Assembly: GCF_963662255.1 (NCBI RefSeq)
Contig: NC_085055.1
Location: 19,268,704 to 19,332,703 of the forward strand
DNA: 64,000 nt
DNA from: Cinclus cinclus
Lineage: Eukaryota > Chordata > Aves > Passeriformes > Cinclidae
Direction of reading: 5' to 3'
Under the pieces are notes generated by a model. It worked only from the letters and a program-made list of their open reading frames with translations. It made no database searches and was not told where the DNA came from. Position numbers and translations under genes: made by a program. Positions 48,201-63,200 of the stretch are shown piece by piece (the stretch's first letter is position 1; every line of letters starts with the position of its first letter).

Positions 48201-51200
48201 TTCTCCTTATTTTCTGAAGCCTGAGATGTTGTATATGGTCATTAGCTGGTAAGTGCTGAAGGAAGGGTGAAAAGCAAGAATAGGGCCTGCTGGAAGAAGT
48301 CAGTCCAGCTGGGGTTCTTCTACCCTCCCCTTTGCATTCCTGCAGACTTAAGATACAATAGGCCATGTGCCAGAATCTCTGTATATCCAAACTCACAATT
48401 ACAGGGAACAAAAAGAAGAAACCCAGTCAGAAGTGGGAGATGCCATTACATAATAGGCTTTAAGGATTACTGATCAACAAGAACTTCTCTAGGGCATACT
48501 CTACACAGAGAGCTTCACCTGAAGTGTTCGTAGGAGAACTCCTCCAGGGTGTAAGGCTTCACCTTGATATCCTCTTCATCAGGTTCCTCCATGAAGGAGT
48601 TCTGTGAAGCTGTCCTCCTCTGGTCTGGAGACATCATCAGCAAACTCTGGAATAACACAGCCACACAGAGATGTCACTTGATCTCTGCACACACTGTCAG
48701 GTATTACTCAGCATTTATGTGCAGGTAGTCCTGTGTGCTGCCCGAGACCTTCTGTCTCAAAAGCAGCATCGCCAGAGACTCAAAAAAGACCTGGGTATAG
48801 TTGACTCAAAGAATCAACTTACACAGACGTAACAGTAGTGGACATTGAAGTGTTTGTGATTATCCAAAGCACAAAACATGTTTTACAATGCACCTGCTTC
48901 TATCTAGTGTTTTTCTCTCTAGTTTTGCCACCAGTTTTTCTGCTTTTTATCTGTTAACACAGGATCCAATATACTGAATCCTCAAAACTGAAGACAAAAT
49001 TATTAGCAGAGGCATTAATGAGAAACTTCAACTCCCTCAAAGACAATATTCTCTTTAAGTAACCTGCTGCACTCAGAGATTCTCTTGAGACATAATGTGA
49101 TCACCACTCAAGCCCAGAATGAATGCAAGAAAATTCAGCTGCACACCCATATCTGTTAATTGCTACCAATTCCAGGCACTGAAATCTCCCAGTGAATAGA
49201 CTGGATTTTGGGGGATTGGTTAAGTCATTGCTTTTGTGCAGCTTCAGTCCTCTCCGTAGACTCTGGGCTGGGTTTAGTTTTGTTTTCAGACAGGACAGAA
49301 GTAAATGCTTTGTTTCAATGGGAGGTGTAGGACTTGTCTGACTTTAGAGGGACAATTATCTTCCAGTTATTAATTCAAGCATATTAACATTTGTATCTTT
49401 TCCAGTCTTTTCACAGGGAGTGCTTAGCTTTCCTTACCAGCACTTGACTAGAGGGTTTTGTGAGGGAAGGAATGATGTAGATGTCTTCCAAAAATACATT
49501 CCCTGTTTTGCCTGTCCTTTCATTCTGGGCACAGATCCAGCCAGAGTCTGCATCCAGCCTTTTGTTTTCTGTGAAGATTAGCAAGTCTCCCTTCTTGAAG
49601 GACAGGATGCTAGGATCTTCTGGAAAACAGAATAAGGGGGTACTGTTCAGGCTTGACAGTCCGAGAAAAAGCAAAGGGATTGCAATGTGAAAGACGAGGG
49701 AGTTGTATTTTGAAGGGCTGAATTCAGTTAGCAGTGATTTGTGAAAATATGGCTAATTTTCCAGTAACACTTCAGAGAAATCACGTCTCTTTCCTCTGAC
49801 ACCCTGACTTTGATCCACTGAGGGCAATGGCAGAACCCAGTTTGATTCACATAAATGCTGACTTTGTGTCTAGACTGGCAGCAAAGCATGGAAAGGAACT
49901 CAGTAACTGTAAGTGCCTGAAGATAGTGTTTACATTTTAAACATGTATGTCTGTTTGAGCCACCTGTATTCCACAGAAAATTCCAGTTTACTGCCTCTGT
50001 GAAATTCTTCTGCAAAGTATTTCCAGAGAGCCCAGATCTAACTTCCTACTATAACCAAACTGAGTTCCTGGATACTATGCTATCTAAATAAAATATGTAA
50101 AGAAGAAGAAGAAGGAGGAAAGAAATGTTATTTGTGTGCAAAGGTACTGAATTGCCTTATGCTCAGCATTGCTGTGCTGATGCATTCCCTTGGGAGCAAA
50201 GGGACTCTTGATGAAGTTCTCCCTCTTCTCTTTGAGCACCTTCAAACAAGTGCTATGGATTCTCTCAGGATTTGTTCCCCACCCTCTAGAAAAGTTACGA
50301 GACTTACCCTGGGATTTTTTCTCATGCATTGCCACAGCAAACTGTGATCTCTTCTTCAGTTCTTCCAGGAACATTACCACCAGTTCAGCAATGACAACGC
50401 TATTTACAGATGTCAGTACAAACTCCTCAGCACGAAGCGTGATGAGAGTGCAACTCTGTCCAAATGATTTCACTGCCCTATGTATTATTGAACAATTTGT
50501 TACCAGAGCATCTGAAAAACTTACAGACCCATCTGTAAACACAGCCAAGGCACCCACACCTCCTTGCAGATAACTCCCTTACAGTGAATATTGGTGGTTC
50601 CTAATTTGCTTTCCCATGAGCTGGTAGGTGTGAAGGACTGAAGTGGTTCAGCTTTGCTCTGGACTCCACCATGTTTTGTACAAAAATACTTCCATATAGA
50701 CAAAAGAACACCCTTCTTTTGGAGTAACTTGACAACTAATTAAAACTCTGGCAGTCCTCACAGGGGACTTTTTTGTGTATGTAAGACCCTTTTCTCCAAG
50801 TGAGCTGGTGCATGGGTATGTTGCATGAGCAAGCAGTGGTTAAATGCTTTTCTCAGTGATCCTGTTCTGGTCCATGAAACCCAAGAAGTATGTGAACAAC
50901 AGACAATGGCTTAACTGTGTCAGTTATTTGGGCCATTCTTGTCTAGATGCCTGCCTGTGCTTCCTTACACCTTTCTGTCTGAACAGGAACTTTACAGCAG
51001 CTGGAAGGATCCAGTCCTTTCAGTGTTTCCTTTACAGACTGCTCAGAAGTTTTCCCTTTCTGTTTCCCAGACCTAGGCTAAACCACCTTTCCCGGCACAG
51101 ATGAAATCACCTAAGGAGGTGGCAGAGAAGGTACACCCTATCTGAGTATGGAAGAGAAGCCATCTTCAGATCTTGTCTTTCTGGGGCACTCACCTGTTGG

Positions 51201-54200
51201 TGTGGATGCCAGTTATCTCTGGGAAGGTTAGCTCAAGGAGACGCTTTTCTGACTCATCCAGGAAACAGATGCCTTTCCAATTTATGGCAACAATGAAGTG
51301 GTTCTTAGGCAAGCTGGGTCCTGAAAATACAGACAAAAATCCTTATCAGTGCTCTACAAGTCTTCTATTCATGTTATATCTGTCCTCTCCTCCCAGGCTT
51401 CAGGTATTACCTGAAAACTTAGTGACTTCAAAGAATCTGGAAAAAAGTAAAGGCCACTGAAAGCGAGCAAAATCTACAAGTTGCTCCTTCACAGTCTGAG
51501 AGGAGAGATGGTCCTGTGTGTATGGGGCCTGCAGGAGAAAAAACATACCCAAGGTTTTCTCAGTAAAATCTGGTTTGCATGGTCTGCAGACAATAAAGAA
51601 CAAGCCCTGTCTCAGAGATCCCAACAATCCTCTGCTGTTACTGGTGTCAAGGGAACTTGGAGAAAGTAAATCAGGAACAGTCTCCAGGGATCCACCTGCA
51701 GCTAAGAGTGCCCATAGGCATCTGGATTTGAAATGTCCCTCAAATCCCCACTAATCTACTCACACACAATCTAACACACCTCAGATGCCATGGAAATAAT
51801 TCAGGTAATCCATTTCCAGATCAAAACCAATATTTCATCCCATGCCTGTCCTGACTTGGTTGTCAGATGGAAAATAGGTCCTTAAAAGCTACTCTATTTA
51901 GAGATTTAAATGCATTTTCATTCTTTCCCCTTGCTCTTCATATGGAAGCGTGAGTGGAAAAGTTTTGTGCTCCCCCAGACCTAATGAACTATTTGGGATC
52001 TACAAACTGAGCTGGTTTTCCTTCTTCCCCTACAGACTATTCATAAATGAAAATGGTGAAAGAAGCAGAAGCTGGTGCTCAGGAGTGGTTACCCAGCAGT
52101 GCCCGACAAACCTCTTACCTTAGCATGTGCATAGGTTATAAGGCTCACCCACTTTTCCAGGGGCTTGGACTTCAGCTGTTTTACTGGGATACAGTCATGG
52201 AGCACCTTCTGCACAAGTTCATTGTGGATGGTATCTCCAAATTTGATATAACAATATTTTGCACCTATCTCCACCAAGTCTTCCTCCTGAAACAATTCAT
52301 CCATTAAAAGAGGCCTAGAAGGATGTCACAAAGGCTAGATAGCCTCTTTCAACCTTTGAACCATTTAGGAATGAGGTTTTCTCAGTTTTTGTCTGGTTGA
52401 CTTTTAACAGTCACCCAGCATAAGGAGGGATGAAGTTCACACAATCATAATTTCAGAGAGATTATTAGCAAAGATATTTTAAAGTACAACACAATTTGCC
52501 CCTTTGGACATGCCTCCAAGCTCACATGTGAACTGAAAGTTTCAGGGAAGGTAAAAGTATTAATTAGAACTGCCAGTATGACAGCTGGCACAATCACCTG
52601 GACAGGGATTGTTCATTAAGAAAGGAAGAGTTGTTCACATCCACTACAAGCTCCGTTCATCTTCCTGCTTTTTAATGTGGGAAGCATTAATACAGTTTTG
52701 CCTCTTTAGGAGGATGACTCGGGAGACTCACATTCTCACAGCGGTACTCTCCGAATCGAATGCCACGGATGACTTGGTGGTAAATGAGATCAGTGCTGAC
52801 GGGATCCTCGTGGGAGTTGTGCCAGGGGGTGAAGATTTCCTTTCGGAAGTAGAGGCGCCAGGGTGCGTGGCGTTCGTGTGTGCCCCGCTCCTTCACCAGC
52901 TGCTCGCACTGAGAGATGGCATCCAGGACGTGGTCTCGGCCCCCGCCCAGTGACCAGACCTGCCACAAAGGGACACTGCATTTACTGGCATGCCTGCTCT
53001 GGCTCTGCCTGAAGGACAATAAACACAAAGCTTCTGGTCTCCTGACAGCAAGAAAAACTTGAAAAAGCTAAGCAGGTGAATATGCAGGTTGTATGTGGTA
53101 AGTGGAGGTGTTTTTACTAGTCAGCTATGTGGCAAAGGAAACCTTACAGGGCTGCAGGGAGAATTGCTCAATGATGAGCCAAGAGAAAGGCAGAATAGGA
53201 TTATCAGGTCTTGAGATCCAGTTGGGATTCAGAACTGATTTGGTTTCAGTACAGGACTGGGTTGAGGGTGTTCCAGAACTCCAGAATTAAGGAGTCCTCA
53301 GTGAGGCTGGATGGGCAGCAGCAACTTCACAGAAAGAGAAAGTAGCTTTCATTCTATTTTTCTACACTTTACCTTATCAAACACAGCAATGTAGAGCGAA
53401 AACCCAAAGACATCCTTCAGTTTGATTTTATCTGCTATGAACTGACAGATCTCTTTGGCAGTGGAAGCAGAGTCTGCAGGGATAGTGATGCTTTGGCCAT
53501 TCATCAGGGTGACATTAAACATAATGGGTTTCTTCTGCTTTGTTGCCTATAAGTCAGAGTTAAATGAGAGAAAAAAATTATAGGTAAACCTTACTGTCTT
53601 CTGAAGAATGAAGAAGGCATTTAGATTTAAGAGCTCCACACCCTGTACAACCTGGTCAGCGATCTTTAAGTGAATCTCCAACACCCACACAGTTTCTTCA
53701 AAGCATGGTGAGTTGTAAATATAAATTACATCCCTGGAGCACCACTGGACTCAATTTTTCTCCTCCTCACAGCTCAGGAGAGCTGATAATAACATAACAG
53801 TGCCAACTGATAGACTTTTCATGAGCCACATTTGTCCTGGTGACTTTTGGGAGATGGTCTACAGCAAGAATATTGTCTAGGAAGATCTGTGTTAAGCAAT
53901 AGGGTCCCTGAGATTTAGGGAGGAATTGAACTGAGGTCTTTACTTGAAAGGGGAGGATGTAATTTTTAATGACTAGGGTAAAATTTAAAGGAAGTGGAGG
54001 ACAATATAACACCATCATACTCCCTTCTTCCTTTCATTTTAAAAGCATAAGCTTTGCTCTGTTCCTTCCAGAAGCGATAGTAAGAGCTTTCTCCAGAAGG
54101 TGGTTTCTAGCCTGTGGTTCCTGAATGGATGGAGATATCTCCCTGCAAATCATCTGCTGCTACTTACATACTCTTCTCCATTTAGGATGACTGAATAGCC

Positions 54201-57200
54201 AGAAGATGTGTATCCAAGAAACTGCCCAGACCAAGGTGGCTAGTCTTCAATCCAATTGATTTCCATTATTTGATATAGGAACATCTGCTATTACAGGTTA
54301 GTAAATGTAGTACAACTACAAAGTATGTAGTGTACTTAAAAAAACGAGTATATAATGTCCCAGATCAGTAAAATTAAGCCAAAAGGGAGTTGCTACCTGA
54401 AGTTCCAGCCAGCTGGGAGGTTCAGTCCGGGCCCCATTGGTGTAGGTGCGTCTCAGACGCTCAGCACAGTATGGAGCATAGCCCGTCGGCCCGTGGTGGA
54501 TGAAATTCAACAGGTACTACAGGAACAGAGCAGGAGAAGGAGTTAGGAAATACTAATCTTCAGAAAACATTAAAAACCTTCTGCATTATGCATTAATGTC
54601 TTCAAAAAGGAGGCTTAAGACACTTAGTTTTCACTATTCTTCAGAACTTTCATTCCAAAGGGAGAGAAGACTTGTGTCACTCTATTCACCATGTTTAATT
54701 ACATGAGTAGTGGAGACTTCATTCTTATGGTTAGGTTAGAGGAAGCATCAAAACATCAAAATACACAAGACACCAGCTCAGCTGAGGCATGTGAGCTGCT
54801 GTAGGCAAGGTTAGCAGTGTACCTTCACAAACGTGTCTGAAGGAGGAAAGCAGCCAAGGCAAAGTGACAGAAGGATCCAGCCACGAGCATAGCTGCTCCT
54901 GTTGCTGTTTTCAGTGAGTTGTTTGCAAATCTGGCAATAAATCTCATCTCTGTAACAAAACATGTGAGAGCAACAACTAATTCACTGTGTGAACTGTCTT
55001 GGGCTACATTTGGACTGCAAGCTTGGCAGGATTGCGGTATGATGAAATAGCTCTGAGTTAGGTTCAGCCACAATAGCTAGGATAGCACCCCTAATGTGCC
55101 ACAGGAAATAGCTTTGTTATGGAAAACAGGCATGCTTAGGGCCTTTTGCCTTGTCTTATTCAAGCAGCTCAAGTGCAATTCCCATGCTGTATAAAATTCT
55201 GGGAGAACGGAGGGGGGGGGGGGGAGGGGGGTGGTTTGCAGGAAAAACAACTGCTGGATCACACAGCTGTGAAATGGCATTGCTGTCCAAGAGTCTAGAT
55301 GTGTAACTTGCTGTAAGCTCTCTACAGCATGTGGGTTGTAGCTCATGGCTCTTGTCTATCTGCTTGTAGGTGGATCTGGGGATAAGGATGGGGCACACCC
55401 GCCTTAATTTTATAGCTATACATTTATATATTTACATATTTATGTATTTATATATATTATTTATATTTATATACAAACTTTGAGTGAATCCTGTACAGAA
55501 ATGGAGAAAGGAGTGTTTCAGAGTAAGCTTCTGACAATGCAGGTTACCTGCAGCAAGGACTTAAGGGAAACAGATGCAAAAATCTGCATACAAATAAAAC
55601 TGTTCTAAAAATTATCTTATTTTTTTCTAGACTATTGGAACACACATTTGTCAAATCTGGTGTGAGAGGACATAAACGGAATGAGTTTTTGTTCCCTACT
55701 AGACATTTGATGTAACACAGACTGACTGTATAGGTACTTAGCCTGTGGTTATTATGATATATGGATTGAATGCAATTTTTGCCAGCTGAGAATCTGCTTT
55801 AGGGAGTGACTTGACTGAAACAAAGTGACTGTGAAGAGAGGAATGCAGCCCATGACTGAGGTCATGGCATGGCCTGTGGGCTCTGTTACAGAAAAGTGCT
55901 TAGGATAAAAACAAAGGAGAGGATTCATGGGGTCAGGTCAGAATCAATGAGCTTCTGCCTTATCCTCACACCATGCTTGGACTAAGGTCCAGCCTCACAG
56001 TGCTTGGGGTCAGGATTTCTCCTTAGTGTCTGATACACTCAGCAATCCAGACCTTTGACCGTCAGGGACATTGCTTGAGTGCTCAAAAAGAGGCTATTGG
56101 GAAAGCTTTCATTTAACTAGTATACATTAACTCCGTATTTCTTACTCCTCTGAGTGACTACTCTCCCTCATTCCAGGGCAGTGCTCCACCTTCAAGTGTT
56201 ACTGAGTTACAGCCTTGAGCTCTGCCCCTTTCCATACCTGTGGGGTATTCAGAAAGCCATACATGGAGGCAGCTGGCCTGAACTGCAACATGAAAATACC
56301 AGAAAAGGCAGTAAGGGAGTAATTTTCCAGGACTGTGGAAAAAGGATGCTGGATTTCCTTGATGAAATGGGCACCTGGCCCATTTCCTACCTGATGGCAG
56401 GACGCAGAATTGCATTGCCAATAATGAAGTGTACTTTTTCTAGGTTGGACATAGGTCTCTGAGAGATCGAGACATCCTCTTGGAAAGTCTCTTCTCCACT
56501 TCGTAGCTGATCTGTCACCTGAAAGAAATAGAGTAGAACCCCAGAATGCTCTAGAAATCTCTCCCTTAGTAGGCAGCTCTCCTATAAATAAGAGATATTC
56601 CTTCTCTGTCTTTCTGGCTAAAACTCTTCCTGCTCAGTGCGGGAGAACCAGCCCATATTGCCCCCTTCCCTCTCAAGGTAACTCATTAAATGTGCTGTTA
56701 CAGCACTATCTCTGGCTAGGAGAAACTTTCTTGTACTCTCCTGTACAGTCCTAAGCACATAGTTCTCAGTCTGCTCAGGCCTCTGGGCAAGCTGTTCTGT
56801 AATGCCAACAATTCTCAGTAATAAATTTCTCCCTGTGCTCTCCCAGAGAACAGATGACATCAGTGCACATGGGGATTGTTTCCGAAGAACGCTGCACCAG
56901 GTATCCCACAAAGGGCTGCCCTGGCTTGGCAGGGGAACAAGTTCTCACCTGGGAAGTTGCTCACATAACATCTGTCAGAAGGTGAAGACAGGATTTCAGG
57001 CAAGAAGAAAGGGAAGCAATTTATTTCCACCTCTTACCTTCGCTGTCAGCTTGGATGACCGTTTCAGCTTCAGGGATGAAATCCCCTTAGAAATTTTGTA
57101 ATCCTTTCTGCCTTCTCTCTGCAATACACATTACCATTATAGGAAATTAGTTTAATGCACAGCAAGAATGATTCATTAAAGTGAAGTGAAGATGTTTTTG

Positions 57201-60200
57201 TTGTTTTCCTCTCCTGTCAGAAGGAGCTGAGTGTCCTGAGAGGACTGATGTCTGCACTTGTGGCTTTTCAAGTACAGTAGCATGAAAGAGTTCCTTTGCT
57301 TTTCTCATTCTTGGTAGAACAGCACATAAGCCAAGGAAAGCAAGAGAAAACATAAGCATAGCCTGCTTGTCTCACCATATTTGGGCTGTCATTCCTCAGC
57401 TGGACCTGGTTTTTCCTGCCAAGTGTGTCATATATCTGTGTCATCACGGAGCTGCTCTTGGTGGTGGCAGTCTTGGCAAACATTGGTGGCTCTGGCAGAT
57501 CCCCCATGAACCTCAGGATGATCACCCACACAGCTAGAGAAGCCTATAGTAGCAGAATGCACAGTCAGACACTGCCAACAGCACCAATCGCTCCATGCCA
57601 TTTCTGCCTGTTTAGATTAAGAGCATTTTCTTCCTTTACCCACTCAAAATTGTTAAAATTCCCATTTCCTCTAGCTACCTACACAAAGAGTTTAGTTTCA
57701 CACCAAGCAAGACAGCTACATAGAACACTTCCCTGCTAAAGGAAGAGGGTACAGCTCTGGTGGAAAGGTCAGATTTCCTCTGTGATTGCTGAGCCCTCAC
57801 CATTCCCTTTACAGGCACCTTGGAGGTGTGCTGTGGCTGGAAGGAGGTGGAAAAACCTTGGCTGAATTGCTCTCTGTATTGCTGACCTGGACAGATAAGC
57901 AGTGGAGTGCAGTCTGCCAGGACCCTTCATGCCCAGAACTAGAAAGCCAAATAATAACGAAGCTCTTGATGCATGGGATCCTCCATTCTGCCAAGCCGCT
58001 TAGAATCAAGGAAAACACCCTCCTCAATCCCCCTCTGGTTCAACAGGATATTGGAGGCCTGGCCCTCCCCCTTCTGTCCTATCTCACAGACCAGCAACCC
58101 TAACAAGAGCAAAGAAATGGATAAGCTCTCATGCTTCTCTCCAGTCCGTTTTTGTCCCCAGAGGGTGTCTGGAGAAGTCAAAACACACCTCTGAGTTCCC
58201 TCTTTGGGCAAGAACAAAGGTGACCAGAGATCGTGCATTGGGCAGGTGTCTGTATGAAGTGCCTGCCAGCAAAATGCCAAAAAATGCTGATGGGAACCTC
58301 TGCTTTCAATACCACGGCTCAGGATTATCTCCTTGGTTCTGGAGTCTCTGGTTTCCAGGGCTGTGCCAGAGCAAGGACCCAAGGATGATAGGACCTGTAA
58401 AGCCAGAGCTGTGGAGAGAGCATGAACAACAAGGAGCAAGATACCAGGATGTTGTCCTTGTCATCATGGTAGAGTAGTGGGTGCCGCAGCTGTCTCCGGA
58501 TATGTGTATGTGTAGAAGACCCCTGGAAATAAGTAGCTGCAAACTTGGGGAAGGTGTACTCTTCCAAACCATGTGCTTCCTCTTCTAGCTCCACACTCAT
58601 GGGAACCATGTCCAGGTCTACTTCCTCCAGCTTGTTAGGCTTTGTTTCCAAGTCCTGTGCAGAACATCAGGAAGAAGCATATTTTCTTTTACTGAACTCT
58701 GATATTCTTATGTTTAGTTTTGCTTTTTTTTTTTTTTTCCTTGGCCATAGGTCTTCCAGAATTTGCCTTTCCAGCTAACCCCAAAACCATTTACAGCTGC
58801 TACCAACAGACCATTTGGACCTAGAGCTTGTCCTTCTGAGATGCATCCATTCCATGTGGTCTTCCTGTCTTGGTCCTCAGCAAGAATACTGCTGATTGAA
58901 AATCTAGGTGTTGCTGTTCACATCCTGTACTTATCCATACCATCCTATTCTACCCACCTCTTCCTACAAAATTCCAACCTTCACAGCTATCAGGACAAGT
59001 ATATCCCAAATTTTGCTTTCAGGAATATGGTGTAACTTGGGTATGGAACTTTCATCTTATTTCAGGCAGAAAATCACTGGAAATACTGTCAGCAGAGCAT
59101 GAGGTTGGTGCCAAAATGCAGAGGATGGTACTGTTTAGCTGGGCCAAAGAAACAAATGGGAAGTTTGAAGCTCTATAGTCCCTAAACTGCATGTGACCAA
59201 GAACTTTTGGGAACTCACCTCTGCAAGAGATGCCCTAGTGACTGGATGCATAATTTGGGGGATTCTTTCACTGTACAGGATTTCATTAAACAGAACTGAT
59301 CACTGATGGAATTCCAACAATCAGTGGGCTTACCCAAAGGATAAGCATGACCCATTACCAGTCTGCAGCTCTGTACCTCAAAACCCAGAGGAGCCTGTCC
59401 TTCTTGGCCTCCAATCACAGAAGGTAAAAACCCAAAAATTTTGTCCACCATTTCTTGGTCGCTGATAACATCATGATTTGTTGGTTTATTGGCAAGTACA
59501 TTCCTCCTTTGTCTTGCTTCTGCCTCTTCTGTCTCCTGAGTTGGCAGGTATTCCTTTAAACACAGAAATAGCCATGACTTGAACATGAACATCATGAATG
59601 AACATCATTCTGCTACAGTGAAGTGTTATGAAGATGAAACACTTTTACAAAGGTGTGTGACTGTGGTCCAGCTCTGCCAGTGCAGTGTTGAAACAGGAAG
59701 TCAAATGTTGCTTGTGTCAAGCAGTCACAAAGACCTGACACATCAGCAGCAGGGCCCTGCTCTTACAGCTGTCTTTATGGACTGTTGGCCTGTTGATAAT
59801 GATATGCATTTATTCAACAATTTAATCAAAAACGGATAATACAGGGAAAACACAGAATTTCTAAAAGCAGAAAACCCCACAATATTTTAAATTTTAAAAT
59901 GTTTTGTGTCAAGAGACTTGTAATAGCATTGGGCATATTTGGCTAAAGTGCCAGCTTACACTGCAATCAGAAATGTGTACATGTTTGCCTTGTTATATTT
60001 TCAAAGCATCATTACAAATGGGGCTACAACTATGTCTTCTCTTTCTTTAAACATGCAGTGCTCAGAGGTTTGAGCAGGTCCACAGGTGTGAGCTGGGTAA
60101 TGCTGGCCAGTGTTCCTCCACCAGCATACCTACCTTTTGTAATCTCTCAGCTTCTTCCCTTCCTTTCAGTGGTCGCAGGACTGGGACGAGATGTTTCTCT

Positions 60201-63200
60201 TCTTTCAAGTGGATATTCCTTGCTTCCATCTTGTTCTGTGGACAACAGGACTATTCTGTGAGTGTTTGTACAACTGCTGAGCCAGTTCTCTTCTGCCTTT
60301 AACAAACTGCCCACACCAGGACTTTGTCCCAACAGAGGCTTAGTTCAAGATTTGACATTTTAGGGAACATGCCACAAGCAGAAATCTGCAAAGTGGCTTT
60401 GTCCTGTTTGTGCAGCATTAGTACAGAAAGGAAATCGGGGAGAAGCCTCTCATGTGCTACGGACTGCCAAGGGCTGGTAGCACCTACTAAGACACACTGC
60501 GTTGGGATTCCCTTCTGAATGGATCCCTGAGTGGCATTATCAGACCCTGCAGTAGAAATTGATCTCCCATTGCAGGACTGGCTGATACACACAGATCTTA
60601 CCTTTTCTCCCTTTTGTCAAAGCCACTGCAGGTGTATCAGTTGAAGCTTTGATGCAAGATAATGATCACATAAAGTAAATGTAAACAAGATCAGTCTGCT
60701 TAACGCTCTGCTTTTGTACTTGGCAAGAGTTCAAAATAAAATGCCCCCAAATTAATATCCCCACCTAATGCTATGTTAAGGCAACACTTGCTGGTGATAA
60801 AATCTCCATAGGAATTTCATAGAAACAATGTGTTCACAAGGTATCTGTGAGCATTACCTCTCCCCTTATCCTCCGGTAGGTTTGGCGAGCCAACATGCCC
60901 CTTGCATAGGCCTGTATGACACACGCAGCTTTCTTCTGTTCTGCCACCTTCTGGCGCAGCAGATAGCCGCGGCACCTGGCCTGGAACCTGATGATGCGAG
61001 CCCGGGTGGCCTCGTACTGCTGAGCCAGCTGCCGGCTGCGGTACAGCGCCTGCAGGCGTCCGAAGCCCAGCAGCACCTGTGCGTGGTGCAGAAAGAAGAA
61101 GTCATTATGGTTCCAAACCATCGAGACAGGTTGGCATTTAAGTTGGGATGAGCAGAAGACAACAAAATTTGGTAACTGGATAAAGACACTGGAAGTGGCT
61201 AATGTAATATTACCCTTTATGCTTTGTTTTCTACCAGTAATAGACCTTTAAAACTAGTATATAGAGTTCTTCGGGGGAATCTGTTCTAGGGAGCGGCTCC
61301 AGAAAGTGACAGTGGTAGCCTGGGATTGCAACAAGAGAAGGAACAGAGCAGAAATGAAGCCAGGTGAATGGAAACAGACAAGAATTGCATCGCTGATGCA
61401 GAATATGGAATGTTTCTGACTAAAACTGGCAGTTTCTCCTCCTGCCCATTTCAAATGGGATGTATGGGATATAAATAATAATAGTAATCCCTGCCACACA
61501 AATACACAATCCGTGAGTGTTCCCAGTTTTTCTCACCCAGAAAATGCACCACCTATAGAAGATCAGCCAGTATTTTTTGCATGGAATCACACAGAATCAT
61601 CAAGGTTGGAAGAGACCTTCAAAATTATCTAGTCCAATTGTCAACCCAGCACCATCATAACTACCCCTAAACCATGGCCACAGGTGCCACATTCAGACGC
61701 CTCTTCAACAAGATGGTGACTCCACCACCACCCTGGGCAATTTATTCCAGTGCCTTACCAGTCTTTCAGTGGAAATATTTCCTAATATCTAATCTTCATC
61801 TAAACCTGCCCTGGAAAAATTTTTAATAATGTGAGATTAATATAATGACTTTTCTGGTAATTTTTTACAAATTCCCAGTTTTCCTGCAGCGGTTGCAGAA
61901 GACGCTTTACTCATAGCATGGTGATGATACACCAAAGGACAGGCTTGTGTTTCTGACAATAAGAAGTGTGGGACCACTTATATGTCAGGTTTCTGGAGCC
62001 AGACCTGCCAAAGGTGAGATGGGTTCCTGTTTCACCAAAAAGCAGAAATATCACAGGTTCAAGAAGCCTTGAGAGGTCCCAGATCCCTCCTTGGACTTTA
62101 CACCCTATCATCTTGTCTATTCTCCCCTCAGTTGAGAATATCTTAATTCCTAATATTCCACTCAGTTTGGCAGGACACAGTCTATAAACACACACAAATA
62201 TATATTCATTGATACACTTTCATCTTACCATTCTGAATTCTTTCCGGCAGCAATAGCCTCTCCAGGCTGACTGAATGGCTACAGCAGACTTCCTCTGTTT
62301 CAGGAACTGCTTCCTAAGCAGACAGACATGTGAGGTGACAAACAGCAGGTTACTCTCTGTTGCTTATGACAGTGGTAAAGAATAAGGTGGCTTTTATTTC
62401 CCCTTTTATGGGATGTCCACAGTATGATGTCAGCCTCGTTTGCTGCAAAAATACTCATAGGAACTACAGACCAAATTAATTGCTGTGGTCAGAGTGCTCT
62501 GTAAGAACAAAAAAGCTGTCACATCAAGACTGCACAAGTTAACTTCCCCATCTAGTAACCTCTTCCTCCCCAGAGCTTTGCTGCCAGGACAAGGAGCCCA
62601 TCTGAGCAAGATGAACCTCCCATGGTACAAACTGTCAGGCTGCAGCTGAAAAAGCAGCACATAGCTCTGATGGGTTAAAAGTAAAAGCAAGGTGAGGCTT
62701 TTGGTTTGGATACTCTATTGGATAGCTGGTAGAGTCTGAAAAAAAAGGGAAGTTTTGGGGCATTTTTTGTCATATTTTTCAGTTCTGCATGGTACACTGT
62801 GCATTGTTACATGATGAGCATGAAATCTAGGGCTGGTGGAAGATACAGAATGATACATTTCATACTCAGAAATGCTACATAGAGTGTGTTAAGCTGCACC
62901 ACAAAGATTAACTGCTTCAAAATAAAGCAAATTCCCTTCTGTAAGATCACTGACCTGTCCTTCAATCCTCTCATCACCTTCTGGATAAGAAGAACCTTAT
63001 CTGTGAGTACATTTTGGCGTTGCAGCTCCAATACAGTGTCATGATGGTCCTGTTAAAAGAAAGTGTGGATGTGCCAGCTTAGCAGACACATCTACAACCT
63101 CTGGATCTTAAAGAGACCCAAAATCAGCATGATGTAGCATAATGTGACTAAAATGCATTTATGGGACTGCAGTAGGAAGATTACACACCACCTGACCAGA

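Larger units (their letters stand above)
54950..56390 (-). other. MYO7B: MYO7B intron, about 1.4 kb, with poly-G and AT-rich tracts
   Basis: Contains a run of 13 G, an A and 6 G (55212-55231) and, 175 bases on, an AT-only-like tract of TATATTTA units (55406-55478). No exon recognised. Confidence 0.75.

Noticed and set aside
57939..58439. 166-codon minus-strand frame next to a MYO7B exon
   Set aside because: It is intronic and out of frame with the adjacent exon; the in-frame read-through hits a stop after about 40 codons. No domain seen.
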